Shown here: positions 25,956 through 38,575 of the stretch, piece by piece
Numbering within the stretch: position 1 is the first letter of the stretch
Layout of the letters: every line of letters begins with the position of its first letter
Source: Rhyacichthys aspro
Taxonomy: Eukaryota > Chordata > Actinopteri > Gobiiformes > Rhyacichthyidae
Assembly: GCA_036850595.1 (NCBI GenBank)
Contig: CM072155.1
Span: 8,062,256 to 8,126,255, forward strand
Length of the DNA stretch: 64,000 bases
Direction of reading: 5' to 3'
Made by a program: the position numbers and the translations under genes
The notes under the pieces: model-generated
Databases searched by the model: none
Seen by the model: only the letters and a program-made list of their open reading frames with translations
Told to the model about the DNA's origin: nothing

Positions 25956-26225
25956 ATGACACACCCAATTTATGCCCAGCTAGATTCGGTGGAATCGCTC
26001 TTGGACAACCTCCCATATATGTTTTATCTAGGCCTGTTCTTTGTGAACGTCCTAATCCTCTACTATGCCTTCCTGATGGAGTACATTGTCCTCAATGTAG
26101 GGATAGTATTTTTGCCTGAGGACATGGACCAGGCACTGGTGGACCTTGGAGTGCTGTCCGACCCGGCCTCTATGCCATACGACACAGACACAGAGCTGGA
26201 TGTATTTGAAGGATATCTGGAGTAA
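25956..26225 (+). CDS. dexi: DEXI, dexamethasone-induced small membrane protein
   Basis: DEXI is a small conserved vertebrate protein first described as dexamethasone-induced; its molecular role is poorly known. This single-exon frame encodes 89 residues (human 95). The N-terminal 20 residues are divergent, then the hydrophobic core MFYLGLFFVNVLILYYAFLM (residues about 22-41) and the block EDMDQALVDLGVLSD and DVFEGYLE at the end are almost identical to human as I remember it. One membrane segment is likely, followed by an acidic tail. The start ATG 25956 has a weak context (T at -3, A at +4), but upstream in-frame sequence offers no better choice. A 12-codon-span upstream ORF (25857-25892) precedes it on the same exon. 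It is divergent from clec16a and convergent with ciita. Identity is secure. Confidence 0.95.
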   Translation: MTHPIYAQLDSVESLLDNLPYMFYLGLFFVNVLILYYAFLMEYIVLNVGIVFLPEDMDQALVDLGVLSDPASMPYDTDTELDVFEGYLE

Positions 26226-27101
26226 CAAGGCTGCCATGGAAACAAGCTCTCTTCAGTTGGTGGTGATGCAGACTGGGACAGGTTCTCTGTTGGATCAGTG
26301 GAGGAAACTGGTGCTGCTGTCATGTTCACACACTAACAATTCTGTGAAACCGTAAGCTCATTTCAAATTATGTGTTTATGTCTTACATTGTGTCATAAAA
26401 ACAATGATTTTGAAAGCTGTGAAGTTGTAATTGAAATTGAAATGTTTTATCTTCTGTCATAGGTTGTCTCGGCTCAACAGAAGGTAACTAGAAAGAACAT
26501 GCAGTCAGCTGTGAATGGCAGTTATCCCTATGGAAGAACATGCAGCAAAGCATAAGCTATTAGTCTGTTTGGATTCCCTTTAAACCACGTGACTGTGTTC
26601 CAGGATCGGTATTACCTGCCATTTTGGATGCAAAGACCAACTTAAAGGAAGCTGTGAGTTGGCAATGGGAAGAAAAATTGTCCAAAAGACTTTAAATAAA
26701 TGCTGTCAGAAACCTGGAATGTTTGACATTGTTTTTCCACTTAGCGCAGCCTGTGGATGTTCTGCAACATGAAGTTAAACAGACAACACTGCTGTGGAAG
26801 AAGATGTGACTGTCTCATAGTTTTTTAATTTATATTTTAATGCAAAAAAAGGATTGCTGCTTGCAAGCAACATGTGTATAAGATATTTATTTTCTCATCA
26901 GGGTAGAAAACACAGGGAGCACAGTTAGGAACTCATATACACACTAACACTGGGCACAGGTTATGAAACTTTAGAATGTAGGCAGAGCCCTATCAGTATC
27001 TCTTATACCAATATGGCTGACACGTGCTGCTGTGCCAATACAGTTTATATCCAGCAAGACCTCTTCTATAAAGTTTGTTTTTTGACAGCTGGGTGAAATT
27101 G

Positions 27102-27107
27102 AATAAA
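27102..27107 (+). terminator. dexi: Candidate dexi polyadenylation signal
   Basis: AATAAA about 880 bases after the dexi stop. An earlier candidate lies near 26694. A possible spliced 3' UTR intron (GTAAGC at 26352 to CATAG at 26461) is weakly suggested. Confidence 0.4.
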
Positions 27108-27109
27108 GC

Positions 27110-28585
27110 CCAGAAGTTAAAAACTTGAAAACAACATCAAAAAGTGTTCTGTTATTTGACTGTCAGCTGTTGCTTTCAAGCATTATTTTATGATAATCTT
27201 ATTTTATAGCATTTCTGTTTTATAGCACATCCTGAAATGTATATTCTTGTCAGCACTGATTGGTAATTTCAGTTGTTTAAACAAAAGAATCATAGGACAG
27301 AATGAAGGCTGTCCTTTTCATAAAATAACTTTTATGTGACAATGTCTATATAAGATCAAGGCAATGTACAGCAACTTGAACAGCTGAAAGCATAGATATC
27401 AGTCATTACATGCATGTTTTATATCATTTAGTAATGCTTTAGTCCATTAGTTGGCTATTTGTGTTGGCTTACACCAACAAGGTTCTGCTGCCCTCAAATG
27501 TCCTTTTGAACAGCTCTGTGCCATTCTCCTATGTGCAATGAATTTGACAGAAAGCCATACTTAAACATAAACGGGTAAAAATGATTGCAAACTTTAAAAA
27601 TATTGTTTCTTTTTTCCAGTGCATTGGTAAAGAAACAACTTAAAATAGTGATTTGACAGTATTTAAATAGATCTTAAAGAGGATGGTTATGTGATACAAT
27701 CATTAATCCAATTTAATTTATGACTGTGGCCTTTGCTGGTATTGATTACTTTCAAACTTTGTTTGATGTCAGTAAATAAGAGCAATAGTCTTTGATGAGC
27801 AGCTTTATTCAGCTGCTTCCATTCAGCTGCTTCCATTCAGCAGTTCTTATCCTTCCACATCTGCGTCTGTTCAGGTATGCACATGCTACAGTTGTAGCAT
27901 ATTTAATTGTACCAGACTGTTGTCAAAGTGAATTTAATAAAGTGAGCTGATTCCAATGCCAATCTTATCTAATTGTTTTCTCCCCATCGTAACACAAAAG
28001 ATGATTGAATGTGTGCCAGTGTCATGTAACATGTTGTCCGCTAGAGAGCAGCAGTGCAGCAGGGAACGCTGCATGTTGACAATCTTCGCACAGGCTATTT
28101 ATTTTACTGGAAATGCTTGAGTTCTAGTAAAAAAGATAGAAAATTATTTCATTTCGTTACTTAATATATATGTAACGTAGTGGTCATTCAAAAAGGTACA
28201 GAATAAAACTAGCTTCTGTGGACAGTTTTAATTAACCCACAAGAAAAAAAAGCATTTACTGTTTGTATGTATGGTACAATTCTACACATATCACTATGGC
28301 TTTATATGGCTTTATCAGACGGGCAAGGGGCAAGGCTTGATTACAGCCCATCAGTAATGCTTTTACTCAGATAAATGGCATTTACACCAAACAGAACCGA
28401 AACCTGTTAATAAGGAAGTGTGCCTTTATACACTTGTCTAAATCAAAAAGGGAAATTACAATTACTGCCCGGTGACAAAAAGTGCTAATGCATGAAATCA
28501 CAGTAATAGTAATTTATTAACTGCAGAAACACAGTAAAATACCCGAACAGTCGAAGCAGGACAATTTTCAAAGTGCAAATGTGCA
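27110..28585. other. Intergenic interval between convergent dexi and ciita
   Basis: No exon is recognised. The only structure seen is a short tandem repeat of ATTCAGCTGCTTCC units at about 27808-27841. The rest is AT-rich single-copy-looking sequence. Confidence 0.5.
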
Positions 28586-28590
28586 TCCCT

Positions 28591-28596
28591 TTTATT
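28591..28596 (-). terminator. ciita: Polyadenylation signal for ciita
   Basis: TTTATT on the plus strand is AATAAA for ciita, only 75 bases past its stop codon, so the 3' UTR would be about 100 nt. A second AATAAA lies at 28513-28518. Confidence 0.5.
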
Positions 28597-28670
28597 ATCA
28601 ACACCCACACATTAACAGCTGTGGGTGCTTTTGTAGCTGTGCCATGTATAAAGTGTAAACTGCTCTAAGT

Positions 28671-31600
28671 CTACATGATCCGAGGGTCCTGCTGCTGTAG
28701 TCTCTCGAACACACCATATGGAATACACTGGCTCCACATCCTATGGATAAATAGAGAGATAGAGATTAGTTTGTTATTTAAACTCATGATACACACCAAG
28801 AGGCTTTTCTCACCTCAGAGACTTAATCTGTTCACAGTGTCTCAGGCTGGCCCCCAAACTTTGTGCTCCAACGTCTGTTAGCTTGTTGTACGCTACACTG
28901 TGAAACAAAAAGAAAAAGACTTTTACTAGACATGAGTAGACATGACTTTTACCCTGAGCTGCTATGTTTGCCAGATACAGTAAATACCAAATGTGTTCTT
29001 ACTCTAATTCAGTGAGTGCAGCCATATGAGGGAGAATAGCTGCTAAACTCTCGGCCCCTTCGTCACAAATCACATTACTGTAGAGACTGGGAAAAAAAGT
29101 TAAAGTGAAGTGAAACACATAGATTGACAGTAATACTCTGTCCCTCACATTTGCAGTAAATTCAGTGTATTTTTTAATGCAAATTGGTGTATTTAACATG
29201 TGTCAGTTCTACATTTTGTCAAAAGAGACATCTTCATATTGCATGTGTTTGCTTGGGTTCTATTGTGAACTACAGTAAGTAAAACATGGGACCTGTTTGT
29301 TCATTACTAGTTTGTTGCTGACATGGCTTATGAGTGTATTTGTGCATTATTTTATGCTTTTATAGTTAAAACACTTATGTACTTTGTTTGCATTTGTCTT
29401 TGTTCCAGTTTAACAGAAAAAGAAAAGTGAAATCAGTAAAGTCTGAAGATACCACACTCTCCTGTCATGGCTGGATCCTTTTATGTTTAGCTCGCTGTCT
29501 AAGTTAGGTCTCAACACTTAACTGAGGGCAGAAGAGTACTGTACATTACTCTCTCCAGCTTTTACCTTAAGCGATGTAGTTTGGGCAGTTGCCACAGAGC
29601 TGTTGCCAGTTCCTTTGCTCCGTGATTGCCAATGCAGTTCTGTGACAGACTGAACAAAACAAAACAGACCACTCACTTACTCTACGGTCGCAAACACTTA
29701 ATATGAAAATCCTAATATGTCACACTCACTTGAGGATCTGCAGGGAACTGAGTGACACCAAAGCTTCAGCCAAATTCTCAGCTCCGATATCTCCGACTTT
29801 ACTATTCTCCAGACTAGAAGACGAAAAATGAGGCATTAAATATGGCACTATTTGACATTAACAAAAAGAGTGAGGCGTGGTCTACTTACTCTAAGTGCGC
29901 CAGGTTGTGTAGACCTGGCAACACCTCCCACAGCTTTGGAAGAGCAAGTGGGCCATTCTCAGGACCAAGCCTAAAGTGGAAGTTATTTTTGTGTATATTA
30001 TTAAAATGGACAAAACATTCGATTCAATCACTCCGTCTGGACTATGACACAAGGTCTGAAGGGAGTCAAAAACTTGTCTTATGCTTACTATTCCATGTCA
30101 TAAAAGCCACTCACTCAAACTCCAGCTTGCGTAGGTCTTCGACTGCAGGTACTCCCTCGGACAAGACCGAATTCGATTGGCTAGAGGAAACAGATCAAAG
30201 TGAGAGAGGCAAATGACAGCTTATTTGAGCATATTTATGTGTATTACCTGTTTGAAAATGCCTTGAATGTGTGGATGTGCACCAGCCTGGCCAGATGTTC
30301 AACTTGACAAACCCGCGTTGCTTTAAAAGGATGGATCTCAAACTTGGACACAGAGTCAGCCAAAAGGTGCTCTTGTTTGTCCCGTTGTAGCTCCTCCCAC
30401 ACCGTAATAACATCAGCAATGCAGGCCCTAGAAAACAACTGATGTCAGTGCTGTGTAGTAAAATATCAGAAATAGAAACGATCAGAACCAGTACCTGTAT
30501 TTGTTTATATTATTGAGTCCAACTAGAGATCTTATTCCAGAGATCTGTATTCCACAATCTTCAATGTCTAAACAAAAACTTGTCTCTTTACTTCCCTGTT
30601 CAAGAATATTTTTTATTGTGAAGACATCTGCTGGACAAAGTGGTATGCTGTTAAAAGTCAGAAGCTGTGGAAGGTTGTGTACCAAGGTGGCGGCCAATTG
30701 AAAACAACCAGAGTCTTCAGGAGTTCCAGCATGTGTAAAACATCCCTCGTAAACAAAGTGACAAATATCCAGGATCTGAGTGGGGCTAAGGTTGCTAAAG
30801 GAAAGAGATTCAAGATGTTTGATGGCAGCGTTCTGCTTCCTGACCACTGCGTCTCTAAATGTCGTGTAGGAGTGAAAACATTGAAGTTCTGCCTGGTTGT
30901 GGAACAGTAGGCCCATTGCAAAGCGCTGGGTCAGCTCCAGTTCTTCTCTCTGAGGTCGGCGTCGGACCCTGGATCCGGTCTGGAAAAAGAGCGTCTGCAG
31001 GAATGCACGGTCTGACACAGTTCTGGAGGAGCAAAATAAAGGACAATGTGAGGGCAAAGAAAAGGTGTATGGTCTTGAAGGTGTGAACCCATCTTACTCT
31101 AACTTCCTCGTTCCATCCAAAGATAAGAATAGTAGTCTGTCACTGTATGTCTCTAATTTTTAGATTAGCAATTGACTGGCAATCATTCAGGGTGTACCAA
31201 GCCTCACGCCCAAAGGACCTTTGATAGGTCCAGCTAGCCACAAGATAAGCACTAGAAATGATTAAATCAATTTTATATATATTCAGAGGTGGCAAAAACA
31301 TTCACATTCTGTATTTAAGTAGAAGTACAGATACCTGTGTTAAAAACGAGAAAAGGTAATGTATTTTTGCTGTCAGTGATACACAGTACATCTGTGATAA
31401 TTCTGCAATAACTGTTTTATTAACAATCTGCAAGTTGGTGTCAGTTCGTTGTTTCAGTTTAGGTTTCAGACAGAATAATCAAAACTGAACTAGGATTGCA
31501 ATTGTAATTTGTTATGCAATTGTTTTTATCCTGCATTATTTACCACACAATCACACAAACACCAAACAATACAACAAAATGAGTTTATATGAATTATTTT

Positions 31601-34600
31601 ATGAATTTATTTTTGGCGCTTGACTTTTCGTCTCTTGTTACTTACATCTTTTATGTCATGTGATCGTCCGCGGAGGTTGCAAAAGTAACAAAGCTGTTTT
31701 GACAATGTAAGGAGTAGAAAGTACAGATCTATTTCTGTTCTAAAGTCACCAGATAAAGTACAGTAACAAAGTACAATTACTACCTCTGTATATATTGCAA
31801 TATATTGTTAAACACACAAACAAGTTTCTTCTGTCTGCTAAAGACTTAACTTAATCTTGAGTCCACGTGTCAAGATTATAAATGAAGCCCAACCCAGACC
31901 ACAACTCCTTATATTTGTCCATATCATTCTTGTGTCTAAATGAAATGTATTATTATTTTAGTGTTATCAAAAATTCCAACTCTAACTGTGCCTCCTTGAC
32001 CAAATGCTAACACCCTTCCTGTTTCCTGGTATCTCAAATAATGTATTATCTCACACTGGGGTCGGCCTTGGTCTAGGATCAGTCTCGAGCCCACAAAACA
32101 CGTACTATAACATTGTCTCGGTTATGGCAGACTGGACTACAACACAACAGAGAAAAGGGATGAGTCTACCTTATCAAAACTACAGCAATGTGAAAACCTT
32201 CTTCCAAAAATCTTGCCAAACCAGTAATGACGCAAGTTTCCAGATAAATGATGTATGATTACCTTGACAGAGACAGATGGACAGCTGCCAGGTAACTCTG
32301 AAGAAAAGGATTGGCCCAAGAAAGAATGCGGTCCTCAGCATGATTTTCACTGTCCATAACGGCTGTTCTATTTGTGTCTGTTTTCTCTGTGTCCTCTTTC
32401 TCTTTTTCAGTGTGTGGTAAATACTCTCCTTGTCCCACTGGGCTGCAGCATATCAGCCCACTCCTGAGGCCGATGGCTCTGATTTTGGCAGATATTGTCC
32501 ATCCGCTGGGAAGCATGGACGAATTAGTTTTGACTGACTCCCAAGCCAAACAACTCAGCTCAGACAACAGCTTGTTCTCTTCTGTTCTATCTAATTCACT
32601 TTTCACCTCTTGACCCTTTGTTTTTTTCTTCCTCTCTTGTCTTCTTGATGCCCGTCGCCCATAAGACTGAGCGCTAGCGTTGAGGCATCCACGTTTTGCT
32701 TTGGAGACATGTATTTCCTCAGACAACTGCTTGGACGATTGAGGTTCTTCTTGCGCAGTCTTGAACTCAGCCTCCATTTTCAGACGTAACACTTGATGGC
32801 AAAGCCCAGTTAAAGTTCTAGGTAGTATCTCCAGATTCTTTTGCTGTTCCAAAATCGTGCACACCAGCCGACACAACCCAGGATTCCAGCAGAGAAGATT
32901 AAGATAGCTACAGTTTTGTAAGCAGTTTAAAGCAGATTCCCTGAGGTCCGGATCTGGAAAGTAATGTTTCATATAAGTCTCTACATCTTGATTAGAGAAT
33001 CCACATACTTCCAGGAGATTGTCCACCCGTCGCAGTAACTGACTCGCACCGCCTCTCGGTCTGGACGAGAGGAGAAGAGAACATCCCGGAAGCACCAGTC
33101 TTTGAAGAATAGCAGCGTATAACTGTCTGAGGTGAAATGCCTTTGCTTTGCTGTCCTTTTGCAATGACGTGACTGTATCCTTCTCTAGAGGTTGAAGGAG
33201 TGTTTCGTATTGTTTCAAGCCTTCAAATCCGTCAAAAACGATGAGGACACGTTTGGGAGCGGCAAGGATTTGTGCAAAAACGGCCTCGGAGTCGGAACAA
33301 AACGGAGCCAAGGAGGAGATATTGAGGAGGAGACTCTGAAGGCTATGTGTTGGTTCTGTTAAAGTCAGTGATTTACCATCTAATAAGAAAATAAAATCGA
33401 ACTGAGGGATGCAGTCTCGAGCCCAGTCAAGACACAGTTTCCTGATGCACGTAGTCTTTCCCATGCCGGCTTTTCCCACTAGCAGTGAGTAACTTTTGGA
33501 TTTGCCGCCACTGGATTGCTCAAAGATCTGCATAACAAAGGAAGCGAATCAATCAAGAGTTGCTACCTGTTAAATTGAACATGAACTTTATTAATTTACC
33601 TGATTCAGCCCGACCATGCTTCTCTTCCGCTCTGTCTCCCCGATGACGAGAAGCTCTTTATCAAAGGATTTATTTGTGTTCTTTCCCAATCGCAGAATGT
33701 TGCGCTGAATCACTTTTAAATCCATGTAATTGGAGCTCAGGGTAAGACCATCTCCTAGATTATCACAGGTTTGACTCATGTGGGCTTTGCTTTCCTGAAT
33801 ATAGGCCTTTACCGTCTCTGGAAAGGAACACAGCACAGTCAAGATTGTTAGTTGATAAATGACAGGAAGAAAAGATTCTAAATGCACAGTATCAACACTT
33901 ACGTGGAATATCATGAACAATAGTTTGCCGAGAAGGGGGCGACTCACTGATTGGAAACTTCTCTGAAATGTAGTAATATACAATAATTAATACAACATAA
34001 ATACACCCAGTGTTGGGCAAGCTACTTGGAAAATGTAGTGAGCTAAGTTACATAAAGCTTCACTACACTAAAGCTACCCTGTAGAGAAACGTAGCAAGCT
34101 AAGCTACAGCATCATGGCAAAAGTAGTTTACTACATTCAAGCTATTTTTTGGAAAGCTTATGTATTCAGCTTTCAGATTACGTATAAATCTCAAATTCCT
34201 AAAATTGACCCATGTGACATTTGAGCAATATCAGTCATTAAACAGTTTAAACATGGGCAAAACTGATTGGGAAAAAAAAGCTTTATTCATATTGTCCAGA
34301 TAACAGTCTTTTGTTTAGAACTTGACACAGACAGAGCTCCGAACACCTGATTTACGTTAGTGAATTAATAATAATAGTTATATTTGGTATAAATAGTAAT
34401 AGTGGTCTCAAAGACAACTCTTCAGGATTACCAGAAACTACTAAGCAGCTGTGAGATGGAGCTGGTTGAAGCTAAACTGTGCAGAGCTGTGGACCTCCAG
34501 GAGTTGAGCTTGAGACCACTGGTATAAATACTGGGGAGGTTGTACTTGATAGTTTTGATTATTGGGGAATATCCCCTGGCCTGTAAACCATTAAAGGTTA

Positions 34601-37600
34601 TTATAATTAAACAATGGAACTTTCATAGTAAGCGAACAGTGTAAAATCCCCGCTAATGTCCTTCAAACACTTTTGTTTTCGTTTTGTTAATGTGTCGAAT
34701 CATGGATGTATTTGCGTCGGCCGCTCTAGTCGAGTCAAATCAAAAACAGGGCGTGCGTAAAGGCGCACGGATGCGAGCGTTTATTAGCCGTCGCCAGTTT
34801 TGGTTGTGATGTAAAAAGAGGCGATGCACTACAGGACGCCTAATTTCCTTATTGAAATAGCGAGTAGAAGCCAAAAATAATAATAATAACAATAATAATA
34901 CGTGTGCAGCGTCGAACACCTACTTATCTAAAAGGAATAGCGCACAAAAGCCGAAAACTCTGCTGAGTGAATATGCAGCAGTGTCACACTGTCAGCGTCT
35001 TGCGGAGGCTGTGGAGCAAGTCTGAATCTCTTTCATCCATTCTTTCATTCATCCGAAAACCCCCAGACAAAGTGCGTAGGCTGCATCGGGCGGTGGCTGT
35101 GAGGGAGGGAATGAGGATGCCTGGGAAAACGCAGCTTGGGCGGAGGCTACTGCACTAGTTAAGAAACAAAAGAGCTTCGCTACCAAAAAGCTATTCGATT
35201 CAGAAAACAGCGAAGGCAACAACCACGCTACTGAGGACTGTAGTTAAACTAGTCGCTACTGCCCAACACTGAATGCTCCTACTAAGATCTGAAAGACACT
35301 GTAGGGTTGAACATTACCAGTGCAGCTAGTGGCGTCTGACAGAGATCCCGATAGCGTGGGGCTGGGTTTATCTGGTGCCACTGTCCCGTTCACTACAAAC
35401 ACCAACAACACATAAGTCTAACAGATTTATAATGCTTCAACTCTGAATAGAGATCCTCAATGATGTCGCACTGACCTGGTGAGAGGGGTGGTATTTTGCC
35501 GTTAAAGTGAGGAGGGGAAGTAGACACTGTATCAAACAGAAAATACAATGTAAAGCTATAACAGCTGCAGAAGGATAAGTGCATTAAACATTACTCTGTA
35601 TGCGCATTAGGAGTTGAAAATGCTTGCTACGCTTTCTGTTATTAATCACATTATACTGAAGCAAATGACAAAATCTAGGTTATAAAAATTGACAAAAAGT
35701 GTAAGGGTGTCATGTAGTATTTACTTATTATGAATGCGGGTGGAGTGGCTGTGTTAGGGAGTCTGATAAGTGGAGAAAACCCCAATGTCGGGACCATCTG
35801 AGATCTCCAACTGTCCGGAACGGTGATGAACTGGACACGGGAAAGGGACGGGACAGGCTGACTGGGTGATGGGACATCCAAGATTTCTGCAGGGCTCCAG
35901 TTAGGATCACTTGCTGCTGAATAAAAAATAACTAACATTTTACTTTGTTCCATTAACTTCAAGTAGAACTATTGAAGTAAACACACCTGGAGTGACAGCA
36001 GCTTCAGTCTGAAATTCTTTGGTCTTCTCTTTAGCTGCAGAAATTAGGGTAGTGTGTAAATATATGAGCTTAAAAGTATACATCCTTGTATGTGTCCTTA
36101 TAAGTATGCACCCTTGTAAGTATGAATCCTTATAAGTATGTATCCTTATAAGTATACATCCTTAAAAGTATACATCCTTGTATGTGTCCTTATAAGTATG
36201 CACCCTTGTAAGTATGAATCCTTATAAGTATGTATCCTTATAAGTATACATCCTTATGAGTATACATCCTTGTATGTGTCCTTATAAGTATGCACCCTTG
36301 TAAGTATGTATCCTTGTAAGTATACATCCTTATGAGTATACATCCTTATGAGTATACATCCTTGTATGTGTAAGTATGCACCCTTGTAAGTATGTATCCT
36401 TATAAGTATACATCCTTATGAGTATACATCCTTATAAGTATACGTCCTTGTAAGTATACATCCTTGTAAGTATACATCCTTGTAAATGTACATTCTTTAA
36501 GTATGTATCCTTGTAAGTATATATGATAAGACTGTGTGGTTGTATGAATGCTTGTATGTATCCTTATAAGTACAGTATTTACCCGTATGTATGCTTCTAA
36601 GTATGTATGCTTAAATTAGTGTATGGTTGTATGTAAGTATGGTATAGTAAGTACACATCTGTAAGTATGTATGGTTATATGCACCCTTATAAGTATGGCA
36701 TGTAACCTTGTTTGTATGCTTATAAGAATGTGTGGCATGTATGCTTGTATGTACCCATAATAGTACTGCATGTCTCCTTTTAAGTATGTATGCTTATGTG
36801 AATGTATGGTTGCAAGTATGTATGCTTAAAATATGTATGTACATATTTATTTTTGATCAAATGTAAAATATAATGTACTTATACAGTTTGTTCTAAAGTA
36901 CTTGTGCATATAAGTTCACATATACAAGATCTAAATGTTACTGTGTGGTCAGAAGTTTTACACTGTCATATCATTTAGACAGAAGAAGCATGTGAAATAT
37001 AGAAACGGTGCAGTTCACCTGTTGCTCTTTGCCGTTTAGGTCTTGATGGTGTGTTCTCAACATCACTATTAATGACTAGAGTGGAATTTAAAAAAAAAGA
37101 ATATGCCTTGAGTTTATTGAACCATCACGTTTGCAAAGAGCAGCTGATCATGTGTAAGTTAGCAGCTGGTCATTCACCTTGTCTTTTTTGACTATAATTT
37201 CTTTTGCTTGCTATGTTCTCCTTGTCTGCCTGCTGCTGAGAGTCTGTTACAACAGGAACTTCACCTGATTGACATAAAAGAGGAAGGAAACATTCACTAC
37301 GCAGCACACTGTTATTCTTATTACTTTTCACTTAAAATAAACCAACTCAGCTGCACTCTAGTACTGAAATCTTAGAGTCAAGGGCTTTTAAATAAAGTCC
37401 TTACTGTTGTTCTCAACGTCATCCTCACATGTGGGCAAGCGGTCCCCAAAGAAAATGTCCAACTTATCCAGTAGTTCATCATTTAAGAATTCTGTTAAAT
37501 CATCTAAAAAAAAAACAAAAAAAAAAAACTGTATGAGCCACATCTGTTTCCCACTGAGCCATCCATTTATAGTAAACATCACCCTTGTGTATGGGACAGT

Positions 37601-37672
37601 ATTTGGGATAATGGTATTACCTGGTAGACATAGATCAGGACACATGAACAAACCCTGATCCACGTCCTGCAT
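28671..37672 (-). CDS. ciita: MHC class II transactivator (NLR family), 20 coding exons
   Basis: CIITA is the non-DNA-binding coactivator that switches on MHC class II genes through the RFX/NF-Y enhanceosome. Exons in gene order: 37621-37672, 37405-37503, 37178-37264, 37019-37075, 35987-36034, 35725-35916, 35476-35526, 35318-35392, 33903-33962, 33600-33817, 32263-33527, 30495-31022, 30248-30427, 30115-30180, 29890-29970, 29730-29813, 29566-29649, 29003-29086, 28814-28897, 28671-28740. Sum 3465 nt, 1154 residues (human 1130). An acidic N-terminus (residues about 18-50), basic patches (RPKRQR) and a Ser/Pro/Thr-rich region precede the NACHT domain: Walker A GKAGMGKT at 331-338, Walker B VLIVFDGF at 407-414. 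A Lys/Arg-rich insert (about 566-632) is absent from human. C-terminal leucine-rich repeats are coded by 84-nt exons, ending LQQQDPRIM (human LQQQDSRISLR). The start is the first ATG in the exon after the non-coding leader; a longer N-terminus is possible. Identity is secure. Confidence 0.94.
31284..31788. mobile_element. hAT-like non-autonomous element with perfect 8-bp target duplication
   Basis: The element starts CAGAGGTGGCAAAAA and ends ACTACCTCTG, so short inverted ends CAGAGGT are visible. It is flanked by TATATATT at 31276-31283 and again at 31789-31796. An 8-bp duplication and CAG-type ends indicate a hAT transposase. At 505 bp with no open frame it is a MITE. It lies in the ciita intron between the NACHT exon and the next exon. 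Confidence 0.8.
34008..35271. mobile_element. hAT-like non-autonomous element (CAGTGTTGGGC ends)
   Basis: CAGTGTTGGGCAAGCTACT at the left and the complementary GTCGCTACTGCCCAACACTG at the right form imperfect inverted ends. Flanks AATACACC (34000-34007) and AATGCTCC (35272-35279) match at 6 of 8 positions, a decayed target duplication. The 1264-bp body contains no transposase frame. It occupies most of the ciita intron between exons 35318-35392 and 33903-33962. Confidence 0.7.
36070..36535. repeat. 16-bp minisatellite in a ciita intron
   Basis: About 25-30 copies of a 16-base unit close to CCTTATAAGTATGTAT, with variants (GTAAGTATGCAC, AAGTATACAT) arranged in a visible higher-order order. 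Degenerate copies continue to about 36840. It lies between coding exons 37019-37075 and 35987-36034. Confidence 0.85.
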
Positions 37673-38504
37673 CTTGCTACCTGTTTTAACACATGCACAT
37701 ATTAAAAAAATCATATGAAGTTTATGAAATACACCAATGAGCTTGTTTATTTAGATTTTTGTTGAGGCATGTTGGAATGGATTTAGAGCATATCTCACAG
37801 AAATAGATTGAGCAACATTTACAACAAGCAGGTTAGATGCAAATAAATGAAAAAAACCACAGTGCTGTTTCTGAAGAAAGATGTGTTATCACACCCCATT
37901 TATTTTTATCATTGAATAACACTGGTATGGAACATGCATTCAAGCAACAGAACTTAATTGCTGACCCTCTCAAAAATGTAACCCATTTTGTATTCTCTAT
38001 TGGATATTTCAATCCCATCAAAGTTGTGGGTTCCATTGTTAAATTGTTACAACAACACTAACCCATCTGTTAATGTGTTACAAGGCGAGTTTTGGTGAAG
38101 CCAGGAAACATGGCTGCACTTCTAACAAGTATTGAGGCATTAAAAAACTCATAGGCTACCTGCAAATGCTAAAAAGCTAAAAAAAACCAAAAACAACCCA
38201 AAACAAAAAACAAAACGACTAAAGTTATTGGTTCGGTGTTTCTAGCCTTATAATAGCACTGACAAAACAACAAACTATAACAACTATATTTAAAGCGTGA
38301 CCATAATGCGCCATCACACGGGCTAAGAACTTTTACGGTTTAGTGAAGTTAATAAAGCAAGTTTTTTTTTAATTTTATCTCGTCAACAATTAAAAAAGCC
38401 TCAAACTGAGCCAAGAAATCACATCAGACGTCCCTGTCCTCCATTACGATCATTACATCGGTTAAATGAAAAGACGCGCGCGTTTTGACAGTAGCCCTCT
38501 TTAC

Positions 38505-38575
38505 CTGTATCATGGGTCTTGTGGACGACGATGATGCTGTATTCTAGTCCGTTCAAACTCTATTTCTACACATGT
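38505..38575 (-). other. ciita: ciita non-coding first exon (promoter IV-like transcript)
   Basis: On the minus strand this stretch ends ATGATACAG|GTAAAG (donor just below 38505). Its splice to the exon at 37680 gives a leader whose ATG-ATA-CAG begins an out-of-frame upstream ORF; the main frame has no ATG in this exon, so translation would start at 37672 in exon 2. That is the arrangement of human promoter IV transcripts. The 5' end is approximate. Confidence 0.55.

Noticed and set aside
36070..36535. CRISPR-like array of spaced repeats
   Set aside because: The units are contiguous 16-mers with no unique spacers, in a eukaryotic intron; it is a minisatellite.
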